Below, one piece after another: positions 16,583-25,255 of a DNA stretch of 42,311 bases. Both the position numbers and the translations under genes were made by a program. Source of the DNA: a bacterium (lineage in GTDB: Bacteria > KSB1 > UBA2214). The notes under the pieces were generated by a model that searched no databases, was not told the origin of the DNA, and was given only the letters and a program-made list of their open reading frames with translations. The stretch covers positions 1 through 42,311 of the forward strand of contig JAKQKF010000168.1 in the NCBI GenBank assembly GCA_029560815.1, read 5' to 3'. Each line of letters starts with the position of its first letter. Within the stretch, counting starts at the first letter, position 1.

Positions 16583-17728
16583 TTATGCCGCCGGCGGGGA
16601 GGCGATCAATTGGTCGTAAAGCCTCCGGTAGCGACCGGCCATGGTTTCGGCGCTGTACTCGGCGGCGGCCTTTTGTGCCGCCGCACGGCCGAATTCATCC
16701 GCCATCCGCCGGTTTTGACAAAGCATTCTGACAGCTTCTTCCATCCCCGTCCGGTCGCCCGGGGTGACGAGTAATCCCGCCTTCCCCTCTTCGAGCATGT
16801 CGGGGATCTGCCCGACCCTGGTGGCGACGATAGCGCAGCCGGCCGCCATGGCCTCTAGCAGCGCCATGGGCGCACCCTCGGTCCATGACGGCATCACAAA
16901 GAGGTCCAGCACAGCGAGCAGTTCAGGGACCGCCTCCACAAATCCCGGAAAGAGAACCCTTCCGGCTATCCCGAGCCGCTGCGCCTCGGACTTTAAGGCG
17001 GATGCCAGCGAGCCGGTGCCCGCCAGGAGCAGCACGAGCCGCTCATCCTCCATGAGCAGCCTGCTGCAGGCCTCGAGGAGGAGATGCTGACCCTTCTCCG
17101 GATCGAGGCGTCCCACGCAGCCGATCACCCGGCTCTCCGGCGCAAGGCCATAGCCCTGCAGGATCATACCGCGGTCGACTATCCGCCTGAAAGGCCGGAT
17201 ATCGATGCCGTTCGGGATGATGGTGATCTTGCCGGCGGGCAGTCCGGCGCGCAGGAGATCTGAGTACACCGAGTCGGAGACCGCGGCGAGATGATGAAAG
17301 CGGCGCAGGATGCGCCTGTCGACGGCCGCATAAAAACGGCCGCGTCCGCTGTTGACAATCCAGGGGTGGCAGGTGCCCAGACGTGCTGCCTTGGTCCCCC
17401 GCGTCGCTGCTACAGCGTAGAAATCGGATTTGTAGCCGTGGGTCTGCACCAGGCTGATTTCCTCCGCGCCGATATAATCATTCAGGTCGCGAATGGTACT
17501 GCGGTCCAGGACCGAGCGGCAGGGGAAAATTCGCCGTTCGATTCCGTGTCGCTCGGCAAAATCGATCAGCTCCAGATGAGGGTCGCCGGCATTATTGATC
17601 ACGCCGATGACGGGAGTATAGGCGCTCCCCTGCAGCGCCAGGGCGAGCTGGGCCAGCATGTTCTCCGCCCCGTAGAAACCGGAGCTGCTCTGCAGCTGCA
17701 GGATCTTTTTTTTCATCATCGCCGTCAT
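16583..17728 (-). CDS. GT4 glycosyltransferase
   Basis: The 381-residue GT-B protein has the standard GT4 features: SSSGFYGAENMLAQLALALQ as the N-terminal glycine-rich acceptor loop, IIPNGIDIRPF at the lobe boundary, CVGRLDPEKGQHLLLEA opening the C-terminal lobe, and SWTEGAPMALLEAMAAGCAIVATRVGQ with the paired glutamates that hold the donor. It is a retaining cytoplasmic glycosyltransferase for the repeat unit; sugar specificity is not readable. The frame extends to 18109, but that part overlaps the upstream GT2 gene. AGGA four bases before ATG 17728 fixes the start, 11 bases past the GT2 stop. Confidence 0.87.
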   Translation of the reverse strand: MTAMMKKKILQLQSSSGFYGAENMLAQLALALQGSAYTPVIGVINNAGDPHLELIDFAERHGIERRIFPCRSVLDRSTIRDLNDYIGAEEISLVQTHGYKSDFYAVAATRGTKAARLGTCHPWIVNSGRGRFYAAVDRRILRRFHHLAAVSDSVYSDLLRAGLPAGKITIIPNGIDIRPFRRIVDRGMILQGYGLAPESRVIGCVGRLDPEKGQHLLLEACSRLLMEDERLVLLLAGTGSLASALKSEAQRLGIAGRVLFPGFVEAVPELLAVLDLFVMPSWTEGAPMALLEAMAAGCAIVATRVGQIPDMLEEGKAGLLVTPGDRTGMEEAVRMLCQNRRMADEFGRAAAQKAAAEYSAETMAGRYRRLYDQLIASPPAA

Positions 17729-17739
17729 GGTTTCCTGTT

Positions 17740-18762
17740 TTATCCCGCCGCGATCCCGGCTGCGGCCGCCGCCGACTCGCGCAGGCGGGCAGGCAGACGC
17801 AGCAGCCCGAGCAGAAAGCCGCTTCCGTAGCTGACGTGCAGAATCAAAAATATCAGCGGGAGTACGGTCAAATAGCGCCACCCGCAGCGGCGCGCGATCT
17901 TCAGCGAACTCGCCAGCGAGAGCAGCAGGTAGGGAAGCAGAAGGGCCGCCAGAGCCATCCATCCACCGGGTGTCAGCAGGGTCAAGGCCAGGGCCGCCAG
18001 CAGCGTGATGACAAAAAGCGGCGGGACAAACTGGCGCAGCTGCATTCTCAACAGATGGCGTCTGAGAACAAGGACCTTGTAAAAGCCGTACTGAAAATAC
18101 TGCTTCCACAACTTGCGCAGCGAGGAGCGCGGATGATACGAGGCCTGGATGGCGGGCGAAAAATAGATTTTGCCGCCGGCGCCGCGCAGCCTATAGTTGA
18201 ATTCATCATCCTGACAGCGTGTGAAGGCTTCGTCAAAGCCGCCGATCCGGTCAAAGACCTCACGGCGATAAGCGCCGAAGGCAAGGCTGTCGACGTAGCC
18301 CGGCCGGCCCGAGGTGCGGAACCGCGCATTCCCCACGCCGAATGGGCAGGACATCGCCTCCGCGATCGCCTTGCCCATGAAGGAATCGTTGATGCTTTTA
18401 ATCGCTCCGCCCACGCATTCAGCCCGGCTCTCCTCGAGCAGGAGCGCGCATTGCCGCAAATAGTCCGGAGCAATGGCGGCGTGGCCGTCAACCCGCATGA
18501 TGTAACGGCCGCGCGCGCGTGCCAGGGCGATGTTGAGGGCGAAGGGGACCGTCCGCCGGGGATTGTCGAGAAGATAAAGAGTACCGAATTCACCCTGCAT
18601 GGAGACCACAGTCTCTCTTGTTCCGTCTGTGGAGAGGCCATCGACGACGAGGATTTCATAACGGTCCCGCTCATACTCCTGGCAAATGATCGAAGTGAGA
18701 CACTCCCGGATCGTGGCGGCCTCGTTGTAAACGGCGACGATGATGGAAAAATCGATGTTCAT
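17740..18762 (-). CDS. GT2 glycosyltransferase, ExoA-like, membrane-anchored
   Basis: The 340-residue product is a GT-A fold family 2 glycosyltransferase: IIVAVYNEAATIRECLTSI, then EILVVDGLSTDGT, MRVDGHAAI as the metal-binding DxD-like motif, and GFDEAFTRCQDDEFNYRLR with the acidic base. The C-terminal part (SYHPRSSLRKLWKQYFQYGFYK and two or more hydrophobic helices) matches the ExoA group of succinoglycan-type transferases. ATG 18774 is adjacent to AGGA with no spacing; ATG 18762 has GGGA six bases upstream and is preferred. The flippase stop is 26 bases upstream of this start. Confidence 0.87.
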   Translation of the reverse strand: MNIDFSIIVAVYNEAATIRECLTSIICQEYERDRYEILVVDGLSTDGTRETVVSMQGEFGTLYLLDNPRRTVPFALNIALARARGRYIMRVDGHAAIAPDYLRQCALLLEESRAECVGGAIKSINDSFMGKAIAEAMSCPFGVGNARFRTSGRPGYVDSLAFGAYRREVFDRIGGFDEAFTRCQDDEFNYRLRGAGGKIYFSPAIQASYHPRSSLRKLWKQYFQYGFYKVLVLRRHLLRMQLRQFVPPLFVITLLAALALTLLTPGGWMALAALLLPYLLLSLASSLKIARRCGWRYLTVLPLIFLILHVSYGSGFLLGLLRLPARLRESAAAAAGIAAG

Positions 18763-18788
18763 GCAAGGTCCCATTCCTGACGATCACT

Positions 18789-20273
18789 TTATGCCGAGAA
18801 GATCGAGCGGCGATAGATGATGTTGCCCAGAACCCGCCGGCTGTTCCTGTCAATAAGAAGAACAATCGAAAAATAGACCATGATGCCGGCCAGCATCTCG
18901 ATGAAAAGCGAGGTGATCCCCCCATCCAGATGGATCATCCGCAGTGCGCCATACATCACGCTCGCGGCAAACAGATATTTCACCAGGCTGAAAAGGTCCA
19001 CGCCCACCTTGAGATGGACTGACGAGAGCTTCATCATCACCACCGCGACCAGAGCATAAGCGATCAGCGTCGCCACCGCCGAGCCCAGTATGCCCAAGAT
19101 CGGTATAAGGAGGAGATTCAGGATAACGTTGAGGATGATGCCCGCCAGGTTGACTTTGAAGAGATTGGTCGTCTTTTTAACCAGGTAAAAACCCGCGGCA
19201 TAGATAAAATGGCCGTTGTAGATGAGAATACCGATCGCTACATAGGGAATAATGCCGCTGCCGGCTGCATACTTGCTGGAAGCCAGCAGAGTGATGAGCT
19301 CACTGCCGACGCCCCACATGCCAAATACGATAGGGATGCCGATCATGTAATAGTAATTCTGCATGGAGACCAGAAAATTCTGCGTCTCCTTCACTCCTTT
19401 CTCCTCCCAAACCTTCATGTAAATCGGCATGATCGCCAGACGGTAGGGCACACAGAAAAAGCTGATAGCATAATCGACCACATTATAGCAGGCGGAATAG
19501 ATACCCACCGATGAGGAATCCATCAGGAGTTGAAGCAGATAGCGATCCCCCGTGGCGAGCAGAACGAAGGCGATCTCTGAGCCGAAAAGGGGAAAACCGT
19601 AGCTCATGGATTCCCGGATCAGGGGGATGGAAACGTGACGGAAGCGGATCTTTTTTTGATAGTAAAATACTCCCATCAGAACGAAGGCATTGAGGAGATC
19701 CACGACCGCCATGCCGGCAAAGAAACCCAACAGCCCGAGCCTGAAATAAAAGACACCCAGCAGGCTCGCTCCGAAACGCAGGAGATGCAGATAGATATTG
19801 ACGATGCTGTGCCACTTGGCATTCTGATCGGAGCGAAAGAACATCAGAAAAATGTCGTTGATGCTGCCGAAAACGACCAGCACAGGCAGGAGATAGACGA
19901 TCCGCAAAAAGTCCGGCTGGAGCTGAGTGCTGAAAATCAGCCGTGCGAAGATCAGGTAGAGCAGCGAAACCCCCGCCCCCAGGATGAGGATGCCATAGAG
20001 AGCGGTGGTGTAAAGATAGGTGATGTCAAGAGCCCGCTTGCCGTTCTTGAACTCATAATAGAAGCGCAGCACGGCGTGCTGAATACCCAGCTTGGCAAAT
20101 ATCAACAGCAGGGCGAGGGTGGTCGTCGCCAAAGCCATCACGCCATAATCGGAAGTGGTAAAGGTGCGCGTCCAGATTGGAAAAGAGACCATGCTCAGTA
20201 TGGTCAGGACGAGTGTGCTGGCGAAATAGATGGAGGATTGCTTGACAAATCTGCCGATATAGTTGGTGCCCAT
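18789..20273 (-). CDS. wzx: Wzx-type lipid-linked oligosaccharide flippase
   Basis: The 494-residue, very hydrophobic product has about 12-14 predicted membrane segments. It opens IGRFVKQSSIYFASTLVLTIL and YGVMALATTTLALLLIF, as in the polysaccharide-transport (PST) branch of the MOP exporter superfamily. Such proteins flip undecaprenyl-pyrophosphate-linked repeat units from the inner to the outer face of the cytoplasmic membrane. With the Wzy-like gene and the co-polymerase it defines a Wzx/Wzy-dependent pathway. The upstream methyltransferase-kinase gene ends 67 bases away, with a hairpin between. Confidence 0.9.
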   Translation of the reverse strand: MGTNYIGRFVKQSSIYFASTLVLTILSMVSFPIWTRTFTTSDYGVMALATTTLALLLIFAKLGIQHAVLRFYYEFKNGKRALDITYLYTTALYGILILGAGVSLLYLIFARLIFSTQLQPDFLRIVYLLPVLVVFGSINDIFLMFFRSDQNAKWHSIVNIYLHLLRFGASLLGVFYFRLGLLGFFAGMAVVDLLNAFVLMGVFYYQKKIRFRHVSIPLIRESMSYGFPLFGSEIAFVLLATGDRYLLQLLMDSSSVGIYSACYNVVDYAISFFCVPYRLAIMPIYMKVWEEKGVKETQNFLVSMQNYYYMIGIPIVFGMWGVGSELITLLASSKYAAGSGIIPYVAIGILIYNGHFIYAAGFYLVKKTTNLFKVNLAGIILNVILNLLLIPILGILGSAVATLIAYALVAVVMMKLSSVHLKVGVDLFSLVKYLFAASVMYGALRMIHLDGGITSLFIEMLAGIMVYFSIVLLIDRNSRRVLGNIIYRRSIFSA

Positions 20274-20300
20274 GGTGCCCTGTCCTTCGTGCTGCCGTAT

Positions 20301-20332
20301 GATGAGGTGACCGGGCCGATCCCGGCCTCATC
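20301..20332. repeat. Bulged hairpin between the methyltransferase-kinase and flippase genes
   Basis: GATGAGG (20301-20307) pairs with CCTCATC (20326-20332), and inside CCGGG (20311-20315) pairs with CCCGG (20321-20325), with a 3-base bulge and a 5-base loop. On the minus strand it starts 8 bases after the 665-aa gene's stop. There is no U-tract, so processing, attenuation or stabilisation is likelier than full termination. Confidence 0.45.
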
Positions 20333-20340
20333 AGAATCCT

Positions 20341-22338
20341 TTAACGGAAGAGATGAAAATAGAATCTGCGGTAATTGCCATCATAGTGGTTAAGGAACAT
20401 CCTGAACAGCTGCGTCATCCTGGCATCTTTCCGCTCGCTGTTTCGCAGGTATTTGATCCGGAGGAAATCGTAAAAATGGAGGGGGAGCAGCTCTTTCTCC
20501 ACTCCCAGCCGGGTGCAGTACAGCTGCACCTTGTCGTTGAAATATTCGGTCAGGGGATTGGCGCTGAAGAAGAGCGTCTCGAAGCGATCCAGATCCCGGG
20601 CGATATCCCCCCGGTTCTGTGCGAAAAGGGCCGGTGAAAAGAGACAGAAGAGATCGAAGAGGGGAGGATAGCCGCGCATCAGGCCTTCCCAGTCGATGAC
20701 ATGAATGCCGTCACCGGTCATGAGAATATTGATCGGCGAGAAATCGCCGTGCTGCAGGAAGGGATCGTACCGCCGGGAGTCCGCGGCGCCTGCCAGCATG
20801 GTCAACTCTTTCAAGCCGGAATCGACAGCGGAGTCCGGGCCGCCGGAAAGGGACGGAAAGAGAGCGAACTCCTCATCGATCCCCATGCGGGTTCGGCAGG
20901 CCGACTGAAAATGGAGCAGCCACTCCACAGCTGGATCGAACAGGGTTGTCACGCGGCCGATGCGGCGCGAATGATCTTTTCTGATCAGGAGACTATAAAG
21001 CGAAACCCCGTCGAGGAAGGTTTCGAGGGAGATATAATTGGCGCCGTTTCTGCCGGTGGCGATCACCCGGGCAATCGCGGAACGGATCAGGGGATCATCC
21101 GCGCAGAGCCGGCCCAGTGCCATGAGGTTTTTGCTTTCGCGCGTGAGGTGGCTGTCGTCATGCTGCCGCATACTGACCACCTTGGCGATCGCAATCGGGG
21201 CACGACCGCTGTTGTTAAAAATCTGCAGAGTGTGTTTGTTGACGCGGGCATGCGTTCTGAGATAGAAATGCAGCGCATCGTGCTCCGGGCTGACCCTCGC
21301 CGCAATGAACTCCGGGATGCCCGCTTCTACCGCCGGGCTGGCTGGAGGAGCCTCAACGCTCTCCGGCCTCCGGGCGAGGACAAGGAATTCGGAGGAGAGC
21401 CGGCGCATCAGTCCTGACCGGGTGAGCACTGTTTTGATCCAGTACCGCACGCTGGTATGATGGCTTTCAGTGCCTGTCTTCTTGAGCAGAAAGTAGGTGA
21501 AGGCCCTGCCTGATTCCAGCGGAAAGATCTCCAGCGGCGACCGGCCATCCGGCAGCGGAGTGAAAAAGTACAGTTGATCAAAACCGGCAGCAGCCAGCAG
21601 CCGGCGATAGCCCCGCATTGTGCCGCTCGCCGGTCTGCGTCCGCCAGCACGAATTCCCCGCATGCGCGCGAGGCTGTAACGGTTCTCCGCGTGCACGAGC
21701 AGGGTTCCGCCCGGTCTCAGCAGTTCCCGCAGGCGGCCCGGTTCTACGGAGTGGGGTGCGCCGGAGGCTGCTTCCGGCCACCGGCCGCTGCGGTCCATGA
21801 CCCCGTTAGGGGTGATCAGATCGAAACTCTCCGCGAAAAAAGGGATTTCTCCGCCGGCGGTGACAATTATCCGGACATTCCCGAGCCCCTGCTGGCGCAT
21901 GCGCAGACGCGTGATAAGCGCCTCACCGATGTCATGCACCAGGGCATAAACCTCCGCAAAATTAAGCGCGAGCGCGTAGGTGACCGCCCCCAGACCCGCG
22001 CCGATCTCGAGCACGCGTCCGCCGGGAGCGACGGGTAAAAGGCTCGTCCAGCTGGCCAGATTGGGTTCGTTGATCATCTTCAGCTCCCCATCGAGAGGCA
22101 CGCCTCTTCTCTGCAGCATTTCACGGCAGCAGGGCGTGATGGTCTCTTCGGCCAGGAGGCTTCTCAGCTCGCCGGCGGAGAGCCCTGCTCCGTCCCGCTG
22201 GCGGTCCAGCAGCACGATGTCATCGACGACATCACAGCGGAAGGCACAGGTGGCGCAGCGCAGTTCCTCCCCGGACTCCTCCAGGGGAGAAGCGCACTCC
22301 GGACAGCGGAAGCTGATTTTTTTCAAGGTGGGCAGCAT
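20341..22338 (-). CDS. Zinc-ribbon methyltransferase fused to an APH-like kinase
   Basis: The 665-residue product has three parts. Residues 1-35 form a Trm112-like zinc ribbon with Cys12, Cys15, Cys28 and Cys31. Residues about 90-300 are a class I SAM methyltransferase (motif I VLEIGAGLGAV at 109-119; ITPNGVMDRSG; LRELLRPGGTLLVHAENR). Residues about 350-665 are an aminoglycoside phosphotransferase/kinase-like domain with catalytic loop LQHGDFSPINIL (about 527-538) and metal motif HVIDWEG. A methyltransferase joined to a kinase recalls WbdD, which caps O9a-type O-antigen chains by phosphorylation and methylation, although that kinase is of a different lineage and belongs to an ABC-transporter pathway. 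Capping or decorating the polymer is inference. Gene order: between the Wzy-like and flippase genes. Confidence 0.8.
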   Translation of the reverse strand: MLPTLKKISFRCPECASPLEESGEELRCATCAFRCDVVDDIVLLDRQRDGAGLSAGELRSLLAEETITPCCREMLQRRGVPLDGELKMINEPNLASWTSLLPVAPGGRVLEIGAGLGAVTYALALNFAEVYALVHDIGEALITRLRMRQQGLGNVRIIVTAGGEIPFFAESFDLITPNGVMDRSGRWPEAASGAPHSVEPGRLRELLRPGGTLLVHAENRYSLARMRGIRAGGRRPASGTMRGYRRLLAAAGFDQLYFFTPLPDGRSPLEIFPLESGRAFTYFLLKKTGTESHHTSVRYWIKTVLTRSGLMRRLSSEFLVLARRPESVEAPPASPAVEAGIPEFIAARVSPEHDALHFYLRTHARVNKHTLQIFNNSGRAPIAIAKVVSMRQHDDSHLTRESKNLMALGRLCADDPLIRSAIARVIATGRNGANYISLETFLDGVSLYSLLIRKDHSRRIGRVTTLFDPAVEWLLHFQSACRTRMGIDEEFALFPSLSGGPDSAVDSGLKELTMLAGAADSRRYDPFLQHGDFSPINILMTGDGIHVIDWEGLMRGYPPLFDLFCLFSPALFAQNRGDIARDLDRFETLFFSANPLTEYFNDKVQLYCTRLGVEKELLPLHFYDFLRIKYLRNSERKDARMTQLFRMFLNHYDGNYRRFYFHLFR

Positions 22339-22350
22339 ACCAGGGCGCTT

Positions 22351-23763
22351 TCAGTTAGCCGGCGTTATCGGTTCGGGTTCAAGGAAGGGACGCTGCGCTT
22401 CAGCCTCTTCTTCAACAGGACTCTCCTCCGTCTCCTCCAGGGCTGTTTTCTTTCTCTCTGCATGTTCTCTGAACTTGATCATGATCGCCGACAGAATCCA
22501 GAAATGGCTGCCGACGGTAAAATAGTGCCAGTAGCTCCCGGCGATATTGCCGGCCAGCATCGCCAATACGCAGGCGACCATCCCGGCGGCGATTCCCCTG
22601 GAATAGGGATCGTCAGTGGCATAATTGAGCTGAAGTGCGAGCCCGAAGATCATAAAATAGATGAGCAATATCAGCCCTATGCCCACCAGCCCGGATTCCA
22701 CCGCCGTCTGGACGTAATTATTATGGAAGCTTCCCCAGGCCCGCTCCCATTCGTTGCCGGCGCGAATATCCAGCAAAGGAGTGATGCCGAAACCTGCACC
22801 CCAGACCGGGCTCGCGCTGATCATCTCCTCCGCCTGCTTCCACATGCCGATGCGCTGCCTGGAGGTGCCGTCAAATCCGTCCTCCGAGGTGGTCATTTCG
22901 ATACGTTCGATGACGGCGTTGGGAAGGATGGTGCGCCAGAAGAGAAAAAGGAGCCCGATCCCTACAATGATCTTCCGGTTGTTCACCATACCGATGCCCA
23001 CCCAGCCAGCAAAAGCGGCCAGATAGCCGCTGCGTGAAAACAGGAACATCACGCAATAATAGGAGAGGCCGCTGATAACGATGTAAAACAGCTTGCGCCA
23101 GATGACAGTCTCAAAGGGGATGAGCGCGACGAAAAGGATCGCAAACTGGGCGAGAAAGACCGCCAGCGAGTTGCCGTTGAGGGCCACGCCCGTGTTCAGA
23201 AACTTTTCCTTCAATTCATCGCTGTAGTGCGAGGTGTCCTGCAGCGCCATGACATTGTAAAAATTCCGGTCCAGCACCAGCAGCGTGAAGGCCATCGTGA
23301 GCACGAGATACTGCAGGATCTTGCGATCATCGATGTTATTGACGATGGCGAAGTAGAGAATAATGGGAATAATATAGTTTTTCCAGGAGACGAAGAGCGG
23401 ATGGCCTATCGACACCGGACTCGGCAGTTCGAGAAAGGAGGAGCCGATCCAGATGCCCATATAGCTCCACGCCAGCCAGATCAGGATGGGCAGATTGAGC
23501 GGTGTTTTTTTCCAGCCGCGCCCCGGCTTGTTGCGGTCCATAATCCAGCGGATCACGATGGCGATGATGACGAAATCGTTGACATCCTGGCCGCCGGGAT
23601 AGATATTGATGGAATCGAGGACGTTCTGGATGGGCAGGAAGAGGGTCAGAAAAAAGATCCCGGGCTCGATCCGCCAAAAGATCGTCGCCACGATGACCAG
23701 GATACTGGCGATATAGAGCACCAATGTGAAATAGGGGGTCAACCCCCAGCCAAGCTCCAGCAT
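22351..23763 (-). CDS. O-antigen polymerase/ligase family protein (Wzy-like)
   Basis: The 470-residue product is an integral membrane protein with about ten or more hydrophobic segments and one large periplasmic loop. Near the end of that loop it has the Wzy_C family hallmark WGSFHNNYVQTAVESGLVG. In a locus with Wzx, co-polymerase and exporter, it should polymerise flipped repeat units at the periplasmic face. A ligase role cannot be excluded, because the families overlap in sequence. The acidic C-terminal tail (Glu-rich, about 40 residues) is cytoplasmic or periplasmic and unusual. GGAG seven bases before the ATG supports the start. Confidence 0.85.
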   Translation of the reverse strand: MLELGWGLTPYFTLVLYIASILVIVATIFWRIEPGIFFLTLFLPIQNVLDSINIYPGGQDVNDFVIIAIVIRWIMDRNKPGRGWKKTPLNLPILIWLAWSYMGIWIGSSFLELPSPVSIGHPLFVSWKNYIIPIILYFAIVNNIDDRKILQYLVLTMAFTLLVLDRNFYNVMALQDTSHYSDELKEKFLNTGVALNGNSLAVFLAQFAILFVALIPFETVIWRKLFYIVISGLSYYCVMFLFSRSGYLAAFAGWVGIGMVNNRKIIVGIGLLFLFWRTILPNAVIERIEMTTSEDGFDGTSRQRIGMWKQAEEMISASPVWGAGFGITPLLDIRAGNEWERAWGSFHNNYVQTAVESGLVGIGLILLIYFMIFGLALQLNYATDDPYSRGIAAGMVACVLAMLAGNIAGSYWHYFTVGSHFWILSAIMIKFREHAERKKTALEETEESPVEEEAEAQRPFLEPEPITPAN

Positions 23764-23854
23764 TTTCCTGCTCCAGTTACTTCGATCATCCCCTGCCGGG
23801 GAGTGCTGCGATGTGACGGGCCGCGACGGGTTCTATCCGTCCAGCCGGAGGTAG

Positions 23855-24481
23855 CTACTTCTCCGCCGTGCTACCTGCGGCGGGCCGCTCCCAGAAATAC
23901 CAGGTCAGATGGCGGCGCAGCTTGCGGGCATTTTCTTCGGCCCGGGGAGAGTGCCACCAGGTCTCTCCCTCCGCGAAGGTTACGTCCGGCGGTTGCTGCC
24001 GCTGCCAGCGCTCATGAGTACGCTCCTTGTAGGATGCGGTGGTCGAGAGCACGCGGGCCGGCACCCCCATGACGATGCTGTCCGGAGGCACATCGGTCAT
24101 GACGACCGAATTGGCTCCGACGATCGAGCCGCTGCCGATGTGGATGTTGGGCATGAGCACGGCATTTTCGCCGATCACGCAATTGTCGTCGATGATGATG
24201 GTGCCGAATCCCTGCAGGTTGGGCGTCTCCTGGCGGAATATCCAGGTGGCGCCGTCGTGGGTCAGGAATTTGACGCCGGTGGCGATGGTGACGTGATTGC
24301 CGATCCGGACCAGCCAGGGCTCGGTCCCGAGCGAGTCGGGAATAATCGCGCAGTTTTCACCTACACAGGCTCCCAGCTTGCGGAAATATTCGGCCCTGGT
24401 AAAACGGCCGTATTTGTGAAGCTCCCAGCTCAGGCGCCATTCGCGCCATTTGGTGCAAAGAATGCTGCGCAGCGCCCCCAT
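23855..24481 (-). CDS. Left-handed beta-helix (hexapeptide) O-acyltransferase
   Basis: The 208-residue product has the hexapeptide repeats of the LbetaH acyltransferases: VRIGNHVTIATGVKFLTHDG, GTIIIDDNCVIGENAVLMPNIHIGSGSIVGANSVVMTDVPPDSIVMGVPARV. The histidine in LTHDG is the usual catalytic base, and the family uses acetyl-CoA to acetylate sugars. The frame is open further upstream to 24700, but GGAGGA eight bases before ATG 24481 fixes the start four bases after the SGNH stop. The family outline fits capsule O-acetyltransferases (WbbJ/CapG type) better than PglD. Pairing with an anchored SGNH esterase suggests an acetylation/deacetylation couple. Confidence 0.85.
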   Translation of the reverse strand: MGALRSILCTKWREWRLSWELHKYGRFTRAEYFRKLGACVGENCAIIPDSLGTEPWLVRIGNHVTIATGVKFLTHDGATWIFRQETPNLQGFGTIIIDDNCVIGENAVLMPNIHIGSGSIVGANSVVMTDVPPDSIVMGVPARVLSTTASYKERTHERWQRQQPPDVTFAEGETWWHSPRAEENARKLRRHLTWYFWERPAAGSTAEK

Positions 24482-24485
24482 ACTA

Positions 24486-25202
24486 TTATTCCTCCCGGCT
24501 GAGGGCTGCCGTAAAAACCTCAGCCATTTTGGCATAACCGGTATCGTTCGGATGGACATTGTCCCTGGCGTTGGCCGGATCGAGATTCCCTGCGCCATCC
24601 GAGAGTGCGCTTGCGATATCGATGTAAAGATAGCGGTTCGCGGCGCAGAATCCGGAGAGCCAGCGGTTGAATTCCGCAACCCGGCTGTTGATTGGATCAC
24701 CCGCTCGTGAACGGTCGCGTTTGGCGGTAACCGGCAGCATCGCCAGAAAGATGGGCCGGATACTGTTCCCCTGCGCCAGCGTGGCCATCATCTGGATATT
24801 TTCCTGCAGCAGCGAGATGGGCATGTCGTGGGAGAAATTCATTTCACACAGTTTGATCACGACGGCCTGCGGGCGGCGGTTGACGATATCATGCTGAAAG
24901 CGCAGCAATAGCTGGCTCGAAAACTGCCCGTCGATGCCCATGTTGCGGTAGCGTTTGCCCGGGAAAAACTTGGCGAAATCCCAGTCCGCTGTGATCGAGG
25001 CGCCGAGAAATATGATCTCAGCCGAATCCTTGTCCGCCTCACCGGAGCCAAAGTTTTTGGTCGTCTCGGGCAGCCATTCATTGGACTGCGACCAGGCGGC
25101 GATCATTTTTTTGCGGTAATCGAAGGCTTTCCAGACGACGAGCAGTCCGATCAGATTGCCGATGAGCGACACGATCAGAATGATGGTCCAGATTTTTTGC
25201 AT
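24486..25202 (-). CDS. Membrane-anchored SGNH/GDSL hydrolase
   Basis: The 238-residue product begins with one hydrophobic helix (IWTIILIVSLIGNLIGLLVVW), probably an uncleaved anchor with the enzyme in the periplasm. The SGNH blocks are visible: block I FLGASITADW with the nucleophile Ser, block II NMGIDGQFSS with Gly, block III KLCEMNFSHD with Asn, and block V DNVHPND with Asp and His. Such enzymes remove or transfer O-acetyl groups, as in alginate and peptidoglycan systems. The acyltransferase gene starts four bases after its stop, so the two are tightly co-expressed. Confidence 0.83.
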   Translation of the reverse strand: MQKIWTIILIVSLIGNLIGLLVVWKAFDYRKKMIAAWSQSNEWLPETTKNFGSGEADKDSAEIIFLGASITADWDFAKFFPGKRYRNMGIDGQFSSQLLLRFQHDIVNRRPQAVVIKLCEMNFSHDMPISLLQENIQMMATLAQGNSIRPIFLAMLPVTAKRDRSRAGDPINSRVAEFNRWLSGFCAANRYLYIDIASALSDGAGNLDPANARDNVHPNDTGYAKMAEVFTAALSREE

Positions 25203-25255
25203 CTCACTTCTCCTTGATGTTAATCCGGGTTTGCTGAACTGCAGTTCATTTCTGG

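Noticed and set aside
23855..24481. Assignment of the hexapeptide acyltransferase as PglD (bacillosamine N-acetyltransferase)
   Set aside because: PglD has an N-terminal Rossmann-like domain before the beta-helix; this protein has only a short helical lead (WREWRLSWELHKYGR). A capsule O-acetyltransferase fits better.
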